The position numbers and the translations under genes are program-made. From DATGFB01 sp032160545 (lineage in GTDB: Bacteria > Actinomycetota > Actinomycetes > Mycobacteriales > Jatrophihabitantaceae), in assembly GCA_032160545.1 (NCBI GenBank), contig JAVHVN010000010.1, positions 14,565 to 78,564 on the forward strand: 64,000 nt of DNA, read 5' to 3'. Position 1 is the stretch's first letter; each line of letters opens with the position of its first letter. The notes under the pieces are model-generated. The model worked only from the letters and a program-made list of their open reading frames with translations. It searched no databases and was not told the origin of the DNA. This document shows, piece after piece, positions 26,213 to 34,760 of this stretch.

Positions 26213-26924
26213 CGGCCTCGACGGTCGCTACCACCGGCACTCCGGGCGGCAGCGGGGGCCGGTCGACCACGACGACCGGGATGCGCCGCTCGCGCGCGGC
26301 GACGGTCTTGGCGCGCGTCATCGGGCCGCCGCTGTCCTTCGTCACGAGCAGCACGACACCGTGCTCGTCCATCAGCGCGCCCTCGCCCTCGACGGTGTAC
26401 GGACCCCGGTCGAGCACCAGGGACATGCGCCGGGGCAGCGGCGCAGCGGGTGGGTCGACGGTGCGGACGAGATGCCGGTGCGATCCGTCGGCGGCGAAGG
26501 CGGCGAGGTCGCGCCGCCCGGTCGTCACGAACACGCAGCCCGGTGGAGCCGCCGCGGCGGCGGCGGCCGCGCTTGCGATGTCCGGTACGCGGTGCCAGTC
26601 GTCGCCGGGCTCCTCGGTCCAGCCCGGACGCCGCAGCACGAGCAGCGGCACGCCGCTGCGGCCCGCGGCCTGCGCCGCGTGCGCCGACATCGTCGCGGCG
26701 AACGGGTGCGTGGCGTCGACGACCGCGGCGATCTGCTGATCGCGCAGGTATGTCACGAGGCCGTCCACCCCGCCGAAGCCGCCGATGCGGACGTCCCCGA
26801 CCGGCAGCGCAGGATCGCGCACCCGGCCCGCCAGCGACGAGGTGATCGCGAACCCCGGCCGGTCGATCAACCCAGCGGCGAGCGAGCGGGCCTCGCCCGT
26901 CCCGCCGAGGATCAGTACCCGCAC
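26181..26924 (-). CDS. cobK: Precorrin-6A reductase
   Basis: NADPH-dependent reductase (247 aa) that converts precorrin-6A to 6B. VLILGGTGEARSLA is the N-terminal nucleotide-binding segment, with VVDATHPFAATMSAHAAQA, FVTTGRRDL and LLVTKDSGGPMTRAKTVAA as family blocks. The GTG start lies 6 nt behind TAGGGT, with no ribosome site. Transcribed alone against the strand of its neighbours: convergent and overlapping with cobIJ, divergent from cbiD over only 40 bp. Confidence 0.94.
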   Translation of the reverse strand: MRVLILGGTGEARSLAAGLIDRPGFAITSSLAGRVRDPALPVGDVRIGGFGGVDGLVTYLRDQQIAAVVDATHPFAATMSAHAAQAAGRSGVPLLVLRRPGWTEEPGDDWHRVPDIASAAAAAAAAPPGCVFVTTGRRDLAAFAADGSHRHLVRTVDPPAAPLPRRMSLVLDRGPYTVEGEGALMDEHGVVLLVTKDSGGPMTRAKTVAARERRIPVVVVDRPPLPPGVPVVATVEAATAWLDSVAG

Positions 26925-26930
26925 CCGGCG

Positions 26931-26957
26931 ACCCTACTGACCCGGGTGCGCCAGACT
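26931..26957. promoter_or_regulatory. Compact divergent promoters of cobK and cbiD
   Basis: On the minus strand TAGGGT (26936-26931) is followed by 6 nt and the cobK GTG. On the plus strand CAGACT (26952-26957) is followed by 7 nt and the cbiD GTG. The two start codons are 40 bp apart, so RNA polymerase cannot occupy both promoters at once. Confidence 0.5.
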
Positions 26958-26964
26958 GACAACT

Positions 26965-28065
26965 GTGTCGACGGAGGCGGGCGGACCGGGTGGACGTGGC
27001 GCCCTGCGCTACGGCTGGACGACTGGTGCCTGCGCGACGGCGGCGACGAAGGCGGCCTACACCGCGCTGCTGACCGGCGAGTTCCCGGACCCCGTGGCGA
27101 TCACGCTGCCGCGCGGGCAGACGCCGTCGTTCGCGCTCACCCGGCAGCGGGTCGTCGTCGACGAGGCCGCCGCGTCGATAACCAAGGACGCCGGCGACGA
27201 CCCGGACGTCACCCACGCAGCGGTGATCACCGCGACGATCCGCCCCGGTGCGCCGGGCTCGGGGGTGGTCTTCGTCGCGGGCGACGGCGTCGGGACCGTC
27301 ACCAAGCCCGGCCTGCCGCTCGACGTCGGCGAGCCCGCGATCAACCCGGTGCCGCGGCGGATGATGCGCGAGGTGGTCGCGTCGGTCGCGGCGGAGCACG
27401 GCGGAACCGGCGACGTGGTTGTCGAGATCTCGGTCGACGGTGGCGGCGAGCTCGCGAAGCGCACCTGGAACCCGCGCCTCGGCATCCTCGGCGGCATCTC
27501 CATCCTGGGCACGACCGGCGTCGTGGTGCCCTATTCGTGCTCAGCCTGGATCGACAGCATCCGGCGCGGGATCGACGTGGCGCGCGCCGTCGGCGTCCAG
27601 CACGTGGCGGGGTGTACCGGCAGCACGTCCGAGGACACGGTGCGCCGGCTCTACGGCCTGCCCGACGAGGCATTGCTCGACATGGGCGATTTCGCCGGCG
27701 CCGTCCTGAAGTACCTGCGGCGCCATCCCGTTGCGCGCCTCACCATCGCCGGTGGCATCGGCAAGCTCTCGAAGCTGGCCGCCGGCCATCTCGACCTGCA
27801 TTCGGGACGGTCGCAGGTCGACCTGCCGGGCCTTGCCGCGCTCGCCGCGGATCTCGGCGCCGACGCCGGCCTCGTCGAGCGGATCGGTGCGGCGAACACC
27901 GCTCTCGACGCGCTGCAGCTCAGCCAGGCAGCGGGGGTCCCCCTTGGCGACGCGGTCGCCGAAGCCGCGCGCGCCGAGGCGCAGGCGGTGCTGCGCGAGG
28001 CGCCGGTCGCCGTGGACGTCGTCGTGATCGACCGGGCAGGTGCCGTGGTCGGCCGGGCCGGCTGA
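26965..28065 (+). CDS. cbiD: Cobalt-precorrin-5B C1-methyltransferase (CbiD)
   Basis: Methylates C-1 during ring contraction processing (366 aa). Hallmarks: RYGWTTGACATAATKAA, DAGDDPDVTHAA, the glycine-rich GILGGISILGTTGVVVPYS and AGGIGKLSKLAAG. CbiD is the enzyme of the anaerobic pathway, yet the locus has aerobic CobG and CobN and no CobF, so CbiD probably does the C-1 methylation in place of CobF. Leaderless GTG start. Followed 69 bp later by a cupin gene. Confidence 0.94.
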   Translation: MSTEAGGPGGRGALRYGWTTGACATAATKAAYTALLTGEFPDPVAITLPRGQTPSFALTRQRVVVDEAAASITKDAGDDPDVTHAAVITATIRPGAPGSGVVFVAGDGVGTVTKPGLPLDVGEPAINPVPRRMMREVVASVAAEHGGTGDVVVEISVDGGGELAKRTWNPRLGILGGISILGTTGVVVPYSCSAWIDSIRRGIDVARAVGVQHVAGCTGSTSEDTVRRLYGLPDEALLDMGDFAGAVLKYLRRHPVARLTIAGGIGKLSKLAAGHLDLHSGRSQVDLPGLAALAADLGADAGLVERIGAANTALDALQLSQAAGVPLGDAVAEAARAEAQAVLREAPVAVDVVVIDRAGAVVGRAG

Positions 28066-28134
28066 GCCCGGCTGGCCCCCCGAGCCCGAGATACGCGCTG
28101 GCGCGCCGCGGCGCGTGCCCATCATGCTCGCGGC

Positions 28135-28521
28135 ATGACCCAACCGATCGATCTACCCGCCGCGCTCGGCACCTTCGACGAGCTGTGGAGCCCGCGCATC
28201 GTCACCGCGGTGAACGACTACGACGTCCGTATCGCCAAGGTCGAGGGCGAGCACGTGTGGCACGTCCACGAGGGCACCGACGAGTTCTTCCTCGTCCTTG
28301 ACGGCGAGCTGCACATCGCGCTGCGCGAGGCGGGCACCGAGCGATCGGTGACCCTCGCGCGGGGTGCGGTGTACGTCGTCGCCAAGGGCATCGAGCACAA
28401 GCCGTCTGCTCCGGGCGGCGCCGCGATCCTGATGTTCGAGCCGACGGGAACCCTGTCCGTCGGCGACCGGCACGACGACGTGCCCGGGCACGTCGACGCG
28501 ACGACCGGGCACGCCCTCTAG
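28135..28521 (+). CDS. Small cupin-domain protein
   Basis: 128-aa single-domain cupin. Metal ligands are visible: WHVHEGTDEFFLVLDGEL supplies two histidines and a glutamate, and KGIEHKPSAP the third histidine. Substrate unknown; many such proteins bind a metal and a small acid. It sits between cbiD and the convergent cobM, 6 bp from the latter, but nothing in the sequence ties it to corrin chemistry. CATGCT lies 6 nt before the ATG and could be a leaderless -10 box. Confidence 0.82.
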   Translation: MTQPIDLPAALGTFDELWSPRIVTAVNDYDVRIAKVEGEHVWHVHEGTDEFFLVLDGELHIALREAGTERSVTLARGAVYVVAKGIEHKPSAPGGAAILMFEPTGTLSVGDRHDDVPGHVDATTGHAL

Positions 28522-28527
28522 GGGCTG

Positions 28528-29280
28528 TCAGCCACTCTCAGTCCGGTCGCGAGCCGGCGAGTAGAGATGGCTGTCGCGGAACCCCTCGGCCGCGAGCACC
28601 GGGCCGACGATGATCACCGCGGTGCGACGGATGCCGGCCGCGCCCACTGCGGCGGCGATGTCGGCGAGCGTGCCGCGCAGCACCGTCTCGTTCCGGCGGC
28701 TGGCGTGCGCGACCACGGCCGCGGGGCAGCCGGCCCCGTAGTGGGGGACGAGCTCGGCCACGACGTCCGCCATCCGCTGCACCGCGAGGTGCAGGACCAG
28801 GGTCGCGCCCGTGGCAGCGAGCGAGCCGAGTTCCTCGCCGGGCGGCATCGGGGTGGCCTGTGCGGCGATCCGCGTCAGGATCACGCTCTGCCCGACGCCG
28901 GGAACGGTGAGCTCGTGCCCGAGCGCCGCCGCCGCGGCGGCGAAGGCCGGCACACCCGGCGTGATGTCCCACGGGACGCCCACCGCGTCCAGGCGGCGGG
29001 TCTGCTCGGCCACCGCGCTGAAGATTGACGGGTCGCCCGAGCAGAGCCGGGCCACGTCCGCGCCCCGCGCCTGCGCCTGCGTCAGCTCGGCGACGATCTC
29101 GTCGAGGGTCAGGTCAGCCGTGTCGACGATCCGGGCACCCGCTGGGCAGTGCGCCAGCACCTCCGGCGGTACCAGGCTGCCGGCATGCAGGCAGACCGGC
29201 GACGACGAGATCAGCTGCACCGCGCGCAGCGTGAGCAGGTCGGGAGCGCCGGGCCCGGCACCGATGAAGTGCACGGTCAT
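28528..29280 (-). CDS. cobM: Precorrin-4 C11-methyltransferase
   Basis: SAM-dependent corrin methyltransferase (250 aa) acting on precorrin-4. It starts VHFIGAGPGAPDLLTLRA and has VARLCSGDPSIFSAVAEQ, VPWDITPGVPAFAAAAA and SVILTRIAAQATPMPPGE. The ATG overlaps the cobL stop (ATGA), so cobL and cobM form a two-gene minus-strand unit. The open frame upstream of the ATG is a shadow of cobL. Confidence 0.95.
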   Translation of the reverse strand: MTVHFIGAGPGAPDLLTLRAVQLISSSPVCLHAGSLVPPEVLAHCPAGARIVDTADLTLDEIVAELTQAQARGADVARLCSGDPSIFSAVAEQTRRLDAVGVPWDITPGVPAFAAAAAALGHELTVPGVGQSVILTRIAAQATPMPPGEELGSLAATGATLVLHLAVQRMADVVAELVPHYGAGCPAAVVAHASRRNETVLRGTLADIAAAVGAAGIRRTAVIIVGPVLAAEGFRDSHLYSPARDRTESG

Positions 29281-30476
29281 CGCCGGTAGCTCCACTGCGT
29301 GACGGGCATCGCCGGGCGCCAGCCCGAGAACCGCCCGACCGGTTCGGCGCGCTGCACGGCAAGCCGCGTGAGCGAGCCTCCGAGCCGTGCGTGCCAGCCC
29401 GCGAGCGCCGACTCGCTCTCGACCGTGACGGCATCGGCGACCAGCCGCGCGCCCGGCCGAAGCGCTTCGACACACGCCTCGAGCACGCCGGGGACGCTCA
29501 CCGCCCCGCCGAGGAAGATCGCGTCAGGTGCCGGCAGGCCGGCGAGCGCCTCGGGCGCCGGACCCGGCACGACCTGCAGGCCGGGCACACCCAGTGCAGC
29601 CGCGTTGCGCAGGATCCGCTGGCACCGATCGGCGCGCGGCTCGATCGCGATCGCGCGGCTGGCGGGATGCACTCGCATCCACTCGATGCCGACGCTGCCC
29701 GAACCGGCGCCGACGTCCCACAGCAGCTGCCCGGGCACCGGGACGAGGGCCGCCAGCGCGAGCGCCCGCACCTCGCGCTTGGTCAGCTGTCCATCGGTCT
29801 CGAACGCGTCGTCGGGCAGCCCGGGGGTGCGGGGGAGCACGACCGTGCCCGGCTCGGCGACGCACTCGACCGCGAGGATCGTGAGGTAGTCCTGCCCGCT
29901 GAGGTCGTACGCCCGGGCGGTCGTGCGCCGGATCTGCTCGCCGTCGCCGCCGAGTCGCTCCAGCAGGGCCACCGGGCTGTCGCCGTACCCGGCGTCGGTG
30001 AGCATCCTGCTGACCTCCGCCGCGGCGCCGTCCGCACTGAGCAGGACGAGCAGCCGCCGCCCCGGCGCCAGCGCCGCGAGCACGGTCTCGTGCGCCCGGC
30101 CCACCAGGCTCACCACGTCGACGTGCTGCAACGGCCAGCCGAGACGGGCACAGGCGAGCGACATGGACGACAGTGCCGGCAGGATCCGTACCCGCTCTGC
30201 GCCGGCAAGTTCCATGACGCGGGAGCCGACGCCGTAGAACGTCGGATCACCGCTCGCGAGGATCGCGATCCGCCGGCCGGAGTGCGCGGCCAGCAGCTCC
30301 TCGACCGCGGGCAGCATCGGGGTCGTCCACGCCACCCGCTCGGCGGTGAAGGACTCGTCGAGCAGCCGGAGCTGGCGGTTGCTGCCGGCGAGCACCTCGG
30401 CCTTCCGCAGCGCCTCGAGCGCCGTCGCCGACAGCCCGGGCAGCCCGTCGGCGCCGATGCCGACGACGGTGACCAT
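29277..30476 (-). CDS. cobL: Precorrin-6Y C5,15-methyltransferase (decarboxylating)
   Basis: Bifunctional enzyme (399 aa), equivalent to fused CbiE and CbiT. The N-terminal methyltransferase (about 1-195) has VTVVGIGADGLPGL, ILASGDPTFYGVGSR and LPALSSMSLACARLGWP. The C-terminal class-I methyltransferase (about 215-399) has QLTKREVRALALAAL, the SAM loop DVGAGSGSVGIEW and FLGGAVSVPGVLE. ATG 30476 is chosen, since the longer frame runs through the riboswitch region. Divergent from chlID. Confidence 0.95.
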   Translation of the reverse strand: MVTVVGIGADGLPGLSATALEALRKAEVLAGSNRQLRLLDESFTAERVAWTTPMLPAVEELLAAHSGRRIAILASGDPTFYGVGSRVMELAGAERVRILPALSSMSLACARLGWPLQHVDVVSLVGRAHETVLAALAPGRRLLVLLSADGAAAEVSRMLTDAGYGDSPVALLERLGGDGEQIRRTTARAYDLSGQDYLTILAVECVAEPGTVVLPRTPGLPDDAFETDGQLTKREVRALALAALVPVPGQLLWDVGAGSGSVGIEWMRVHPASRAIAIEPRADRCQRILRNAAALGVPGLQVVPGPAPEALAGLPAPDAIFLGGAVSVPGVLEACVEALRPGARLVADAVTVESESALAGWHARLGGSLTRLAVQRAEPVGRFSGWRPAMPVTQWSYRR

Positions 30477-30544
30477 GCTGTGACCCACGCGGTGCAGTCT
30501 GCCGTGAGCTGCGGCCCGGCGGCCCATCGCCCGGCGTGTGAGAG

Positions 30545-30710
30545 CATCTGGCAGTCGGATGCAGAGGAACACCGGTGCAGGGCGGCTCGCACGAAGCGGC
30601 CCGAGTCCGGGGCGGTCGCGCCACTGTGACCGGCGGACGGCTCGTTCGAGCCGCCGGCCGGGAGCCAGGACATCGGCATCCGTGCCACCGGTCGCACGGC
30701 CGGTGGTCGT
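30545..30710 (+). promoter_or_regulatory. Cobalamin riboswitch upstream of chlID
   Basis: The conserved parts appear in order: closing stem P1 GGATGC (30557-30562) paired with GCATCC (30676-30681); GAGGAACACCGGTG (about 30564-30577); GCCACTGTGACCGG (30620-30633); and the B12 box GGAGCCAGGACATC (30661-30674). A hairpin CCACCGG/CCGGTGG (30685-30691, 30700-30706) follows, before the chlID ribosome site GGAGGG (30744-30749), which is the likely expression platform. High B12 would lower chlID-cobO-cobB-cobC-bluB-cobT-cobU-cobS expression. Confidence 0.88.
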
Positions 30711-30757
30711 CGCCGTCAGCGGGCGCGCACACCCGCTGGGTTCGGAGGGTCCGGCGC

Positions 30758-32776
30758 GTGACGCCATTCCCGTTCAGCGCGGTGGTCGGCATGGACGACA
30801 TGCGGCTGGCGCTCGTCCTCAATGCGGTGTCCCCGGCCATCGGCGGCGTCCTCGTGCGCGGAGAGAAGGGCACCGCGAAATCGACGGCGGTCCGGGCTCT
30901 GGCTGCCGTGCTGCCGCCGGTCGCGGTCGTGGCCGGCTGCCGGTTCGCGTGCGACCCGGCAGCGCCCGACCCGCAGTGCCCGGACGGCCCGCACGGGGCG
31001 GACGAGCCCGGTCTGGTGCGCCGGGCCGCGCTGGTCGAACTGCCGGTCGGCTCGAGCGAGGACCGCCTCGCCGGCTCGCTCGACATCGAGCGCGCGCTGA
31101 CCGAGGGCGTCAAGTCCTTCGAGCCCGGCCTGCTCGCCGCGGCGCACCGCGGCGTGCTCTACGTCGACGAGGTCAACCTGCTGCACGACCACCTGGTCGA
31201 CCTGCTGCTCGACGCGGCGGCGCTCGGCACGAGCTACGTCGAACGCGAGGGGGTGTCGGTGCGGCATGCCGCACGGTTCCTGCTCGTCGGCACCATGAAC
31301 CCCGAGGAGGGCGAGCTTCGCCCGCAGCTCCTGGACCGGTTCGGGCTCACCGTCGAGGTCGCCGCACCGCGCGAGCCGGAACTGCGCGCCGAGGTCGTCC
31401 GCCGCCGGATGGCCTACGACGCCGACGCCGGCACGTTCGCAACGCGTTTCGCCGCCGAGGAGCAGGCGCTCGCCGACGCGATCGTCGCCGCGCGCCAGCT
31501 GCTGCCGTTCGTCGACATCTCGGACGGCGCCCTCACCCGGATCGCGACCGTGTGCGCGGCCTTCGGCGTGGACGGGCTGCGTGCCGACATCGTCACCGCG
31601 CGGGCCGCGGTCGCGCACGCCGCCTGGCAGGGCCGCGGCAGCGTGACCGACGACGACATCCGGGTGGCGGCTCGCCTCGCGCTGCCGCACCGGCGCCGGC
31701 GCAACCCGTTCGATGCGCCCGGGTTCTCGGACACGGACGAGCAGCAGCTCGAGGACGCTCTGCGCGACCCCGCCGGGCCGGCACCCGAGCCCGAGCCCGA
31801 TCCGGACGGCCCCGGCGGCGGCCCGCCGCCGCCTCCCCCACCTCCCCCACCCAATTCCCTTGATCAACAGATGTCCTCGGTCGATAGTCGACCGGATCGA
31901 TCTGTTGATCAGGTGGAGGGTGGGGCGGGCCCGACGGACGGTACGGGTGTGCCTGTGCGGGAGCAGACCGCCGCACCCTCCGGTCTCTTCCGGGCGCGGC
32001 GTCTCGAGGTCCCCGGTCTCGGTGCCGGCGCCGCCGGTCGGCGCTCGCGCGCCGAGACCGAGTACGGCCAGGTGATCGGAGCGGTCCGCCCACCCGGTGC
32101 CGTCCACCACCTGCATCTCGCCGCGACGATCGCCGCGGCCGCGCCGCACCAGCGGGCTCGCGGCCGGGGTGACGCCCCCGGCTTGCTGCTGCGCCGCGAC
32201 GATCTGCGTGCCGCCCGGCGTGAAGGCCGAGAGGGCAACCTGGTCCTCTTCGTCGTCGACGCCAGCGGTTCGATGGCCGCGCGCAGTCGGATGAGCGCGG
32301 TGAAGGGCGCGGTGCTGTCGCTGCTGCTCGACGCTTACCAGCGCCGCGACAAGGTCGGCCTGATCACGTTCCGGGGCGATGACGCCGAGCTGACGCTGCC
32401 GCCGACCTCGTCGATCGAGGCAGCCGCGGCCCGGCTCACCGCGCTGCCCACCGGCGGCCGCACCCCGCTGGCGGCCGGCCTGCTGCGCGCGCATCACACG
32501 CTCACCGTCGAGCGGTTGCGCGATCCGTCGCGCCGCGCGTTGCTCGTCGTCGTCACGGACGGCCGCCACACCCGGGGCGGCCAGCCGGCGCCGGCCGCCG
32601 CGCTGCTGGCGCGCGACGGTGTTGCGAGCGTGGTCGTCGACTGCGAGTCGGGGCCGGTCCGCCTCGGCCTCGCCGCCGACCTCGCGCTCGCGCTGGGCGG
32701 CCCGTGCCTGCAGCTCGGCGAACTCGCGGCGGGCGATCTAGCCGACTCCGTCCGCGCGCTGAAGGGAGCGGCCTGA
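30758..32776 (+). CDS. Fused ChlI-ChlD-type chelatase ATPase/VWA subunit (cobalt chelatase partner)
   Basis: 672 aa. The N-terminal AAA+ ATPase (about 1-320) has Walker A GEKGTAKST, Walker B VLYVDEVNLL and GTMNPEEGELRPQLLDRFGL. A proline- and acid-rich linker (about 335-420), with ten consecutive prolines, contains the 17 residues encoded by the palindromic element at 31861-31911. A C-terminal VWA domain has the MIDAS motif DASGSMAARSRMSAVKG. Annotated magnesium chelatase in relatives, but the B12 setting and lack of a chlorophyll pathway point to service with CobN. From memory, Rv2850c-cobO-cobB has the same order. GTG start 8 nt after GGAGGG. Confidence 0.9.
   Translation: MTPFPFSAVVGMDDMRLALVLNAVSPAIGGVLVRGEKGTAKSTAVRALAAVLPPVAVVAGCRFACDPAAPDPQCPDGPHGADEPGLVRRAALVELPVGSSEDRLAGSLDIERALTEGVKSFEPGLLAAAHRGVLYVDEVNLLHDHLVDLLLDAAALGTSYVEREGVSVRHAARFLLVGTMNPEEGELRPQLLDRFGLTVEVAAPREPELRAEVVRRRMAYDADAGTFATRFAAEEQALADAIVAARQLLPFVDISDGALTRIATVCAAFGVDGLRADIVTARAAVAHAAWQGRGSVTDDDIRVAARLALPHRRRRNPFDAPGFSDTDEQQLEDALRDPAGPAPEPEPDPDGPGGGPPPPPPPPPPNSLDQQMSSVDSRPDRSVDQVEGGAGPTDGTGVPVREQTAAPSGLFRARRLEVPGLGAGAAGRRSRAETEYGQVIGAVRPPGAVHHLHLAATIAAAAPHQRARGRGDAPGLLLRRDDLRAARREGREGNLVLFVVDASGSMAARSRMSAVKGAVLSLLLDAYQRRDKVGLITFRGDDAELTLPPTSSIEAAAARLTALPTGGRTPLAAGLLRAHHTLTVERLRDPSRRALLVVVTDGRHTRGGQPAPAAALLARDGVASVVVDCESGPVRLGLAADLALALGGPCLQLGELAAGDLADSVRALKGAA
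31861..31911. repeat. Nested palindromic element, copy B (in frame inside the chelatase gene)
   Basis: Outer arms TGATCAACAGAT (31861-31872) and ATCTGTTGATCA (31900-31911), inner stem GGTCGA-TAG-TCGACC. It is 51 bp, exactly 17 codons, so the reading frame of the linker is kept. Compared with copy A at 19157-19206, both stems show paired compensatory changes. Confidence 0.85.
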
Positions 32777-33387
32777 TGCCCCAAGGAGTGCCGGCGGTCG
32801 TGCCCGAGGACGGGCTGACCACTCGCCAGCGCCGCAACCGCCCCCTGCTGATCGTCCACACCGGCGAGATGAAGGGTAAGTCGACAGCCGCGTTCGGCCT
32901 CGCGCTGCGAGCGTGGAACCAGGGCTGGCCGATCGGCGTGTTCCAGTTCGTCAAGAGTGCGAAGTGGCGCGTGGGTGAGGAGTCCGCGTTCCGCGCACTG
33001 GGCCGCCTGCACGAGCAGACCGGAGAGGGGGCGCCGGTGGCGTGGCACAAGATGGGCGAGGGCTGGTCGTGGATCCAGCGCGGGGACACCGAGGACCACG
33101 CCCGCGACGCGCGTGACGGTTGGGCGCAGATCAAGCGCGATCTCGCGGCCGAGACGTACGGCTGCTACGTGCTCGATGAGTTCACCTACCCGATCGCCTG
33201 GGGCTGGATCGACGTCGAGGACGTCGTGACGACGCTGCGCGAGCGGCCCGGGCACCAGCACGTGATCGTCACGGGTCGCCGCGCTGACCCCGCGTTGATC
33301 GAGGCCGCGGACCTCGTCGTCGAGATGACGAAGATCAAGCATCCGATGGACGCCGGTCAGAAGGGCCAGCGCGGCATCGAATGGTGA
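32776..33387 (+). CDS. cobO: Cob(I)yrinic acid a,c-diamide adenosyltransferase
   Basis: Transfers the adenosyl group of ATP to reduced cobalt (203 aa). The P-loop is HTGEMKGKSTAAFGLALRA; FQFVKSAKWRVGEE, MGEGWSWIQRGDTEDHARDA, VLDEFTYPIAWGW and VIVTGRRADPALIEAADLV are CobO/BtuR blocks. The ATG shares its first base with the chlID stop (TGATG), with GAAGGGAG 7 nt upstream. The stop lies 7 nt inside cobB. Confidence 0.96.
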   Translation: MPQGVPAVVPEDGLTTRQRRNRPLLIVHTGEMKGKSTAAFGLALRAWNQGWPIGVFQFVKSAKWRVGEESAFRALGRLHEQTGEGAPVAWHKMGEGWSWIQRGDTEDHARDARDGWAQIKRDLAAETYGCYVLDEFTYPIAWGWIDVEDVVTTLRERPGHQHVIVTGRRADPALIEAADLVVEMTKIKHPMDAGQKGQRGIEW

Positions 33388-34760
33388 CTATTCCGAGGGT
33401 GGTCGTCGCAGCCCCGGCCAGCGGCTCCGGCAAGACGTCGGTGGCCACCGGCCTGCTCGCGGCGTTCCGTGCCCGCGGTCTGATCGTGTCCCCGCACAAG
33501 GTGGGCCCGGACTACATCGATCCGGGCTACCACGGCCTCGCCGCCGGTCGGCCGGGGCGCAATCTCGACCCGTGGCTCGTCGGTGAGCCGCGCGTGGCAC
33601 AGCTGTTCGCGCACGGTGCGAGCACGCCGCAGCCGGCCGACGTGGCCGTGGTCGAAGGCGTCATGGGGCTGTTCGACGGCGCGATCGGCATGGGCATCTT
33701 CGCCTCGACGGCGCACGTCGCCGAGCTGTTGCAGGCGCCGGTCATCCTCGTGGTCGACACCACCGGCATGGGCGGATCCGTGGCTGCGCTCGTCCACGGG
33801 TTCCTGACCTTCCGCCCCGACGTCCGCATCGGCGGCGTGATCCTCAACCAGGTCGGCAGTGGCCGGCACGCGATGCTGCTCGCCCGGGCCCTCGAGGAGG
33901 CAGGCGTTCCCACGCTCGGCGCCATCCACCGCCAGGACGAGCTCGCGACCCCGTCGCGGCACCTCGGCCTGGTGCCGGCCGCCGAGCGGACGGCAGCGGC
34001 CGAGGCGACCGTCGCGGCGCTGGGCAGGGTCGTCGCCGACAGCGTCGACCTCGACGCCGTGCTCGCGCTCGCGCGCTCGGCGCCGCCGCTGGACGTCGAG
34101 CCGCTGATGCCGGGGAACCTGCTGGCCACAAGCAGCCCCGACGCCCAGGTGCGGGTCGCCGTCGCGGCCGGGGCGGCCTTCACGTTCGGCTACGCCGAGC
34201 ACGTCGAGCTGCTGCACGGCGCCGGCGCCGAGGTCGTCATGTTCGACCCGATCACCGACGCGTCGCTGCCGGCCGACATCGACGGCGTCGTCATCGGCGG
34301 CGGGTTCCCCGAGGCGTACGCGGAGGCGCTGTCGGACAACGAGTCGATGCGGCGCTCGGTCGCGGGCGCCGTCCGCGGGGGTGTGCCCGTCGCCGCCGAG
34401 TGCGCTGGCCTGTTGTACCTCGCCAACCACCTCGACCGGCGTCCGATGTGCGGGGTGCTCGACGCCGACGCCGTCATGACGCCGCGGTTGACGCTCGGCT
34501 ACCGAGAGGCGGTCGCCGCGACCGACTCGGTGCTCGCCCTGGCCGGGACCAGGGTGCGCGGCCACGAGTTCCACCGCACGGCGTGCACCCCCCCGGCCGG
34601 CGCGCCCCCCGCCTGGCACTGGCGCGCGGGCGAGGCCTCGGTCAGCGAGGGCTTCGCCGGCGGCAACGTGCACGCCTCGTACCTGCACCTGCACTGGGTG
34701 GGCGTTCCGGGGATCGCCGACCGGTTCGTCGCCGCCTGCGCCGAGGCGAGGGACGCGTGA
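33381..34760 (+). CDS. cobB: Hydrogenobyrinic/cobyrinic acid a,c-diamide synthase
   Basis: Glutamine-dependent amidation of the a and c side chains (459 aa). The N-terminal ATP domain has APASGSGKTSVATGLL and HKVGPDYIDPGYH, then VEGVMGLFDG. The C-terminal class-I glutaminase has IGGGFPEAYAEALS, the nucleophile cysteine in AECAGLLYL, and histidines in GHEFHRT and ASYLHLHW. The ATG overlaps the cobO end (ATGGTGA), and the stop overlaps the next gene. Confidence 0.96.
   Translation: MVTIPRVVVAAPASGSGKTSVATGLLAAFRARGLIVSPHKVGPDYIDPGYHGLAAGRPGRNLDPWLVGEPRVAQLFAHGASTPQPADVAVVEGVMGLFDGAIGMGIFASTAHVAELLQAPVILVVDTTGMGGSVAALVHGFLTFRPDVRIGGVILNQVGSGRHAMLLARALEEAGVPTLGAIHRQDELATPSRHLGLVPAAERTAAAEATVAALGRVVADSVDLDAVLALARSAPPLDVEPLMPGNLLATSSPDAQVRVAVAAGAAFTFGYAEHVELLHGAGAEVVMFDPITDASLPADIDGVVIGGGFPEAYAEALSDNESMRRSVAGAVRGGVPVAAECAGLLYLANHLDRRPMCGVLDADAVMTPRLTLGYREAVAATDSVLALAGTRVRGHEFHRTACTPPAGAPPAWHWRAGEASVSEGFAGGNVHASYLHLHWVGVPGIADRFVAACAEARDA

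Noticed and set aside
30758..32776. Magnesium chelatase for chlorophyll
   Set aside because: No bacteriochlorophyll genes nearby; its operon is purely B12 and CobN needs such ATPase subunits.
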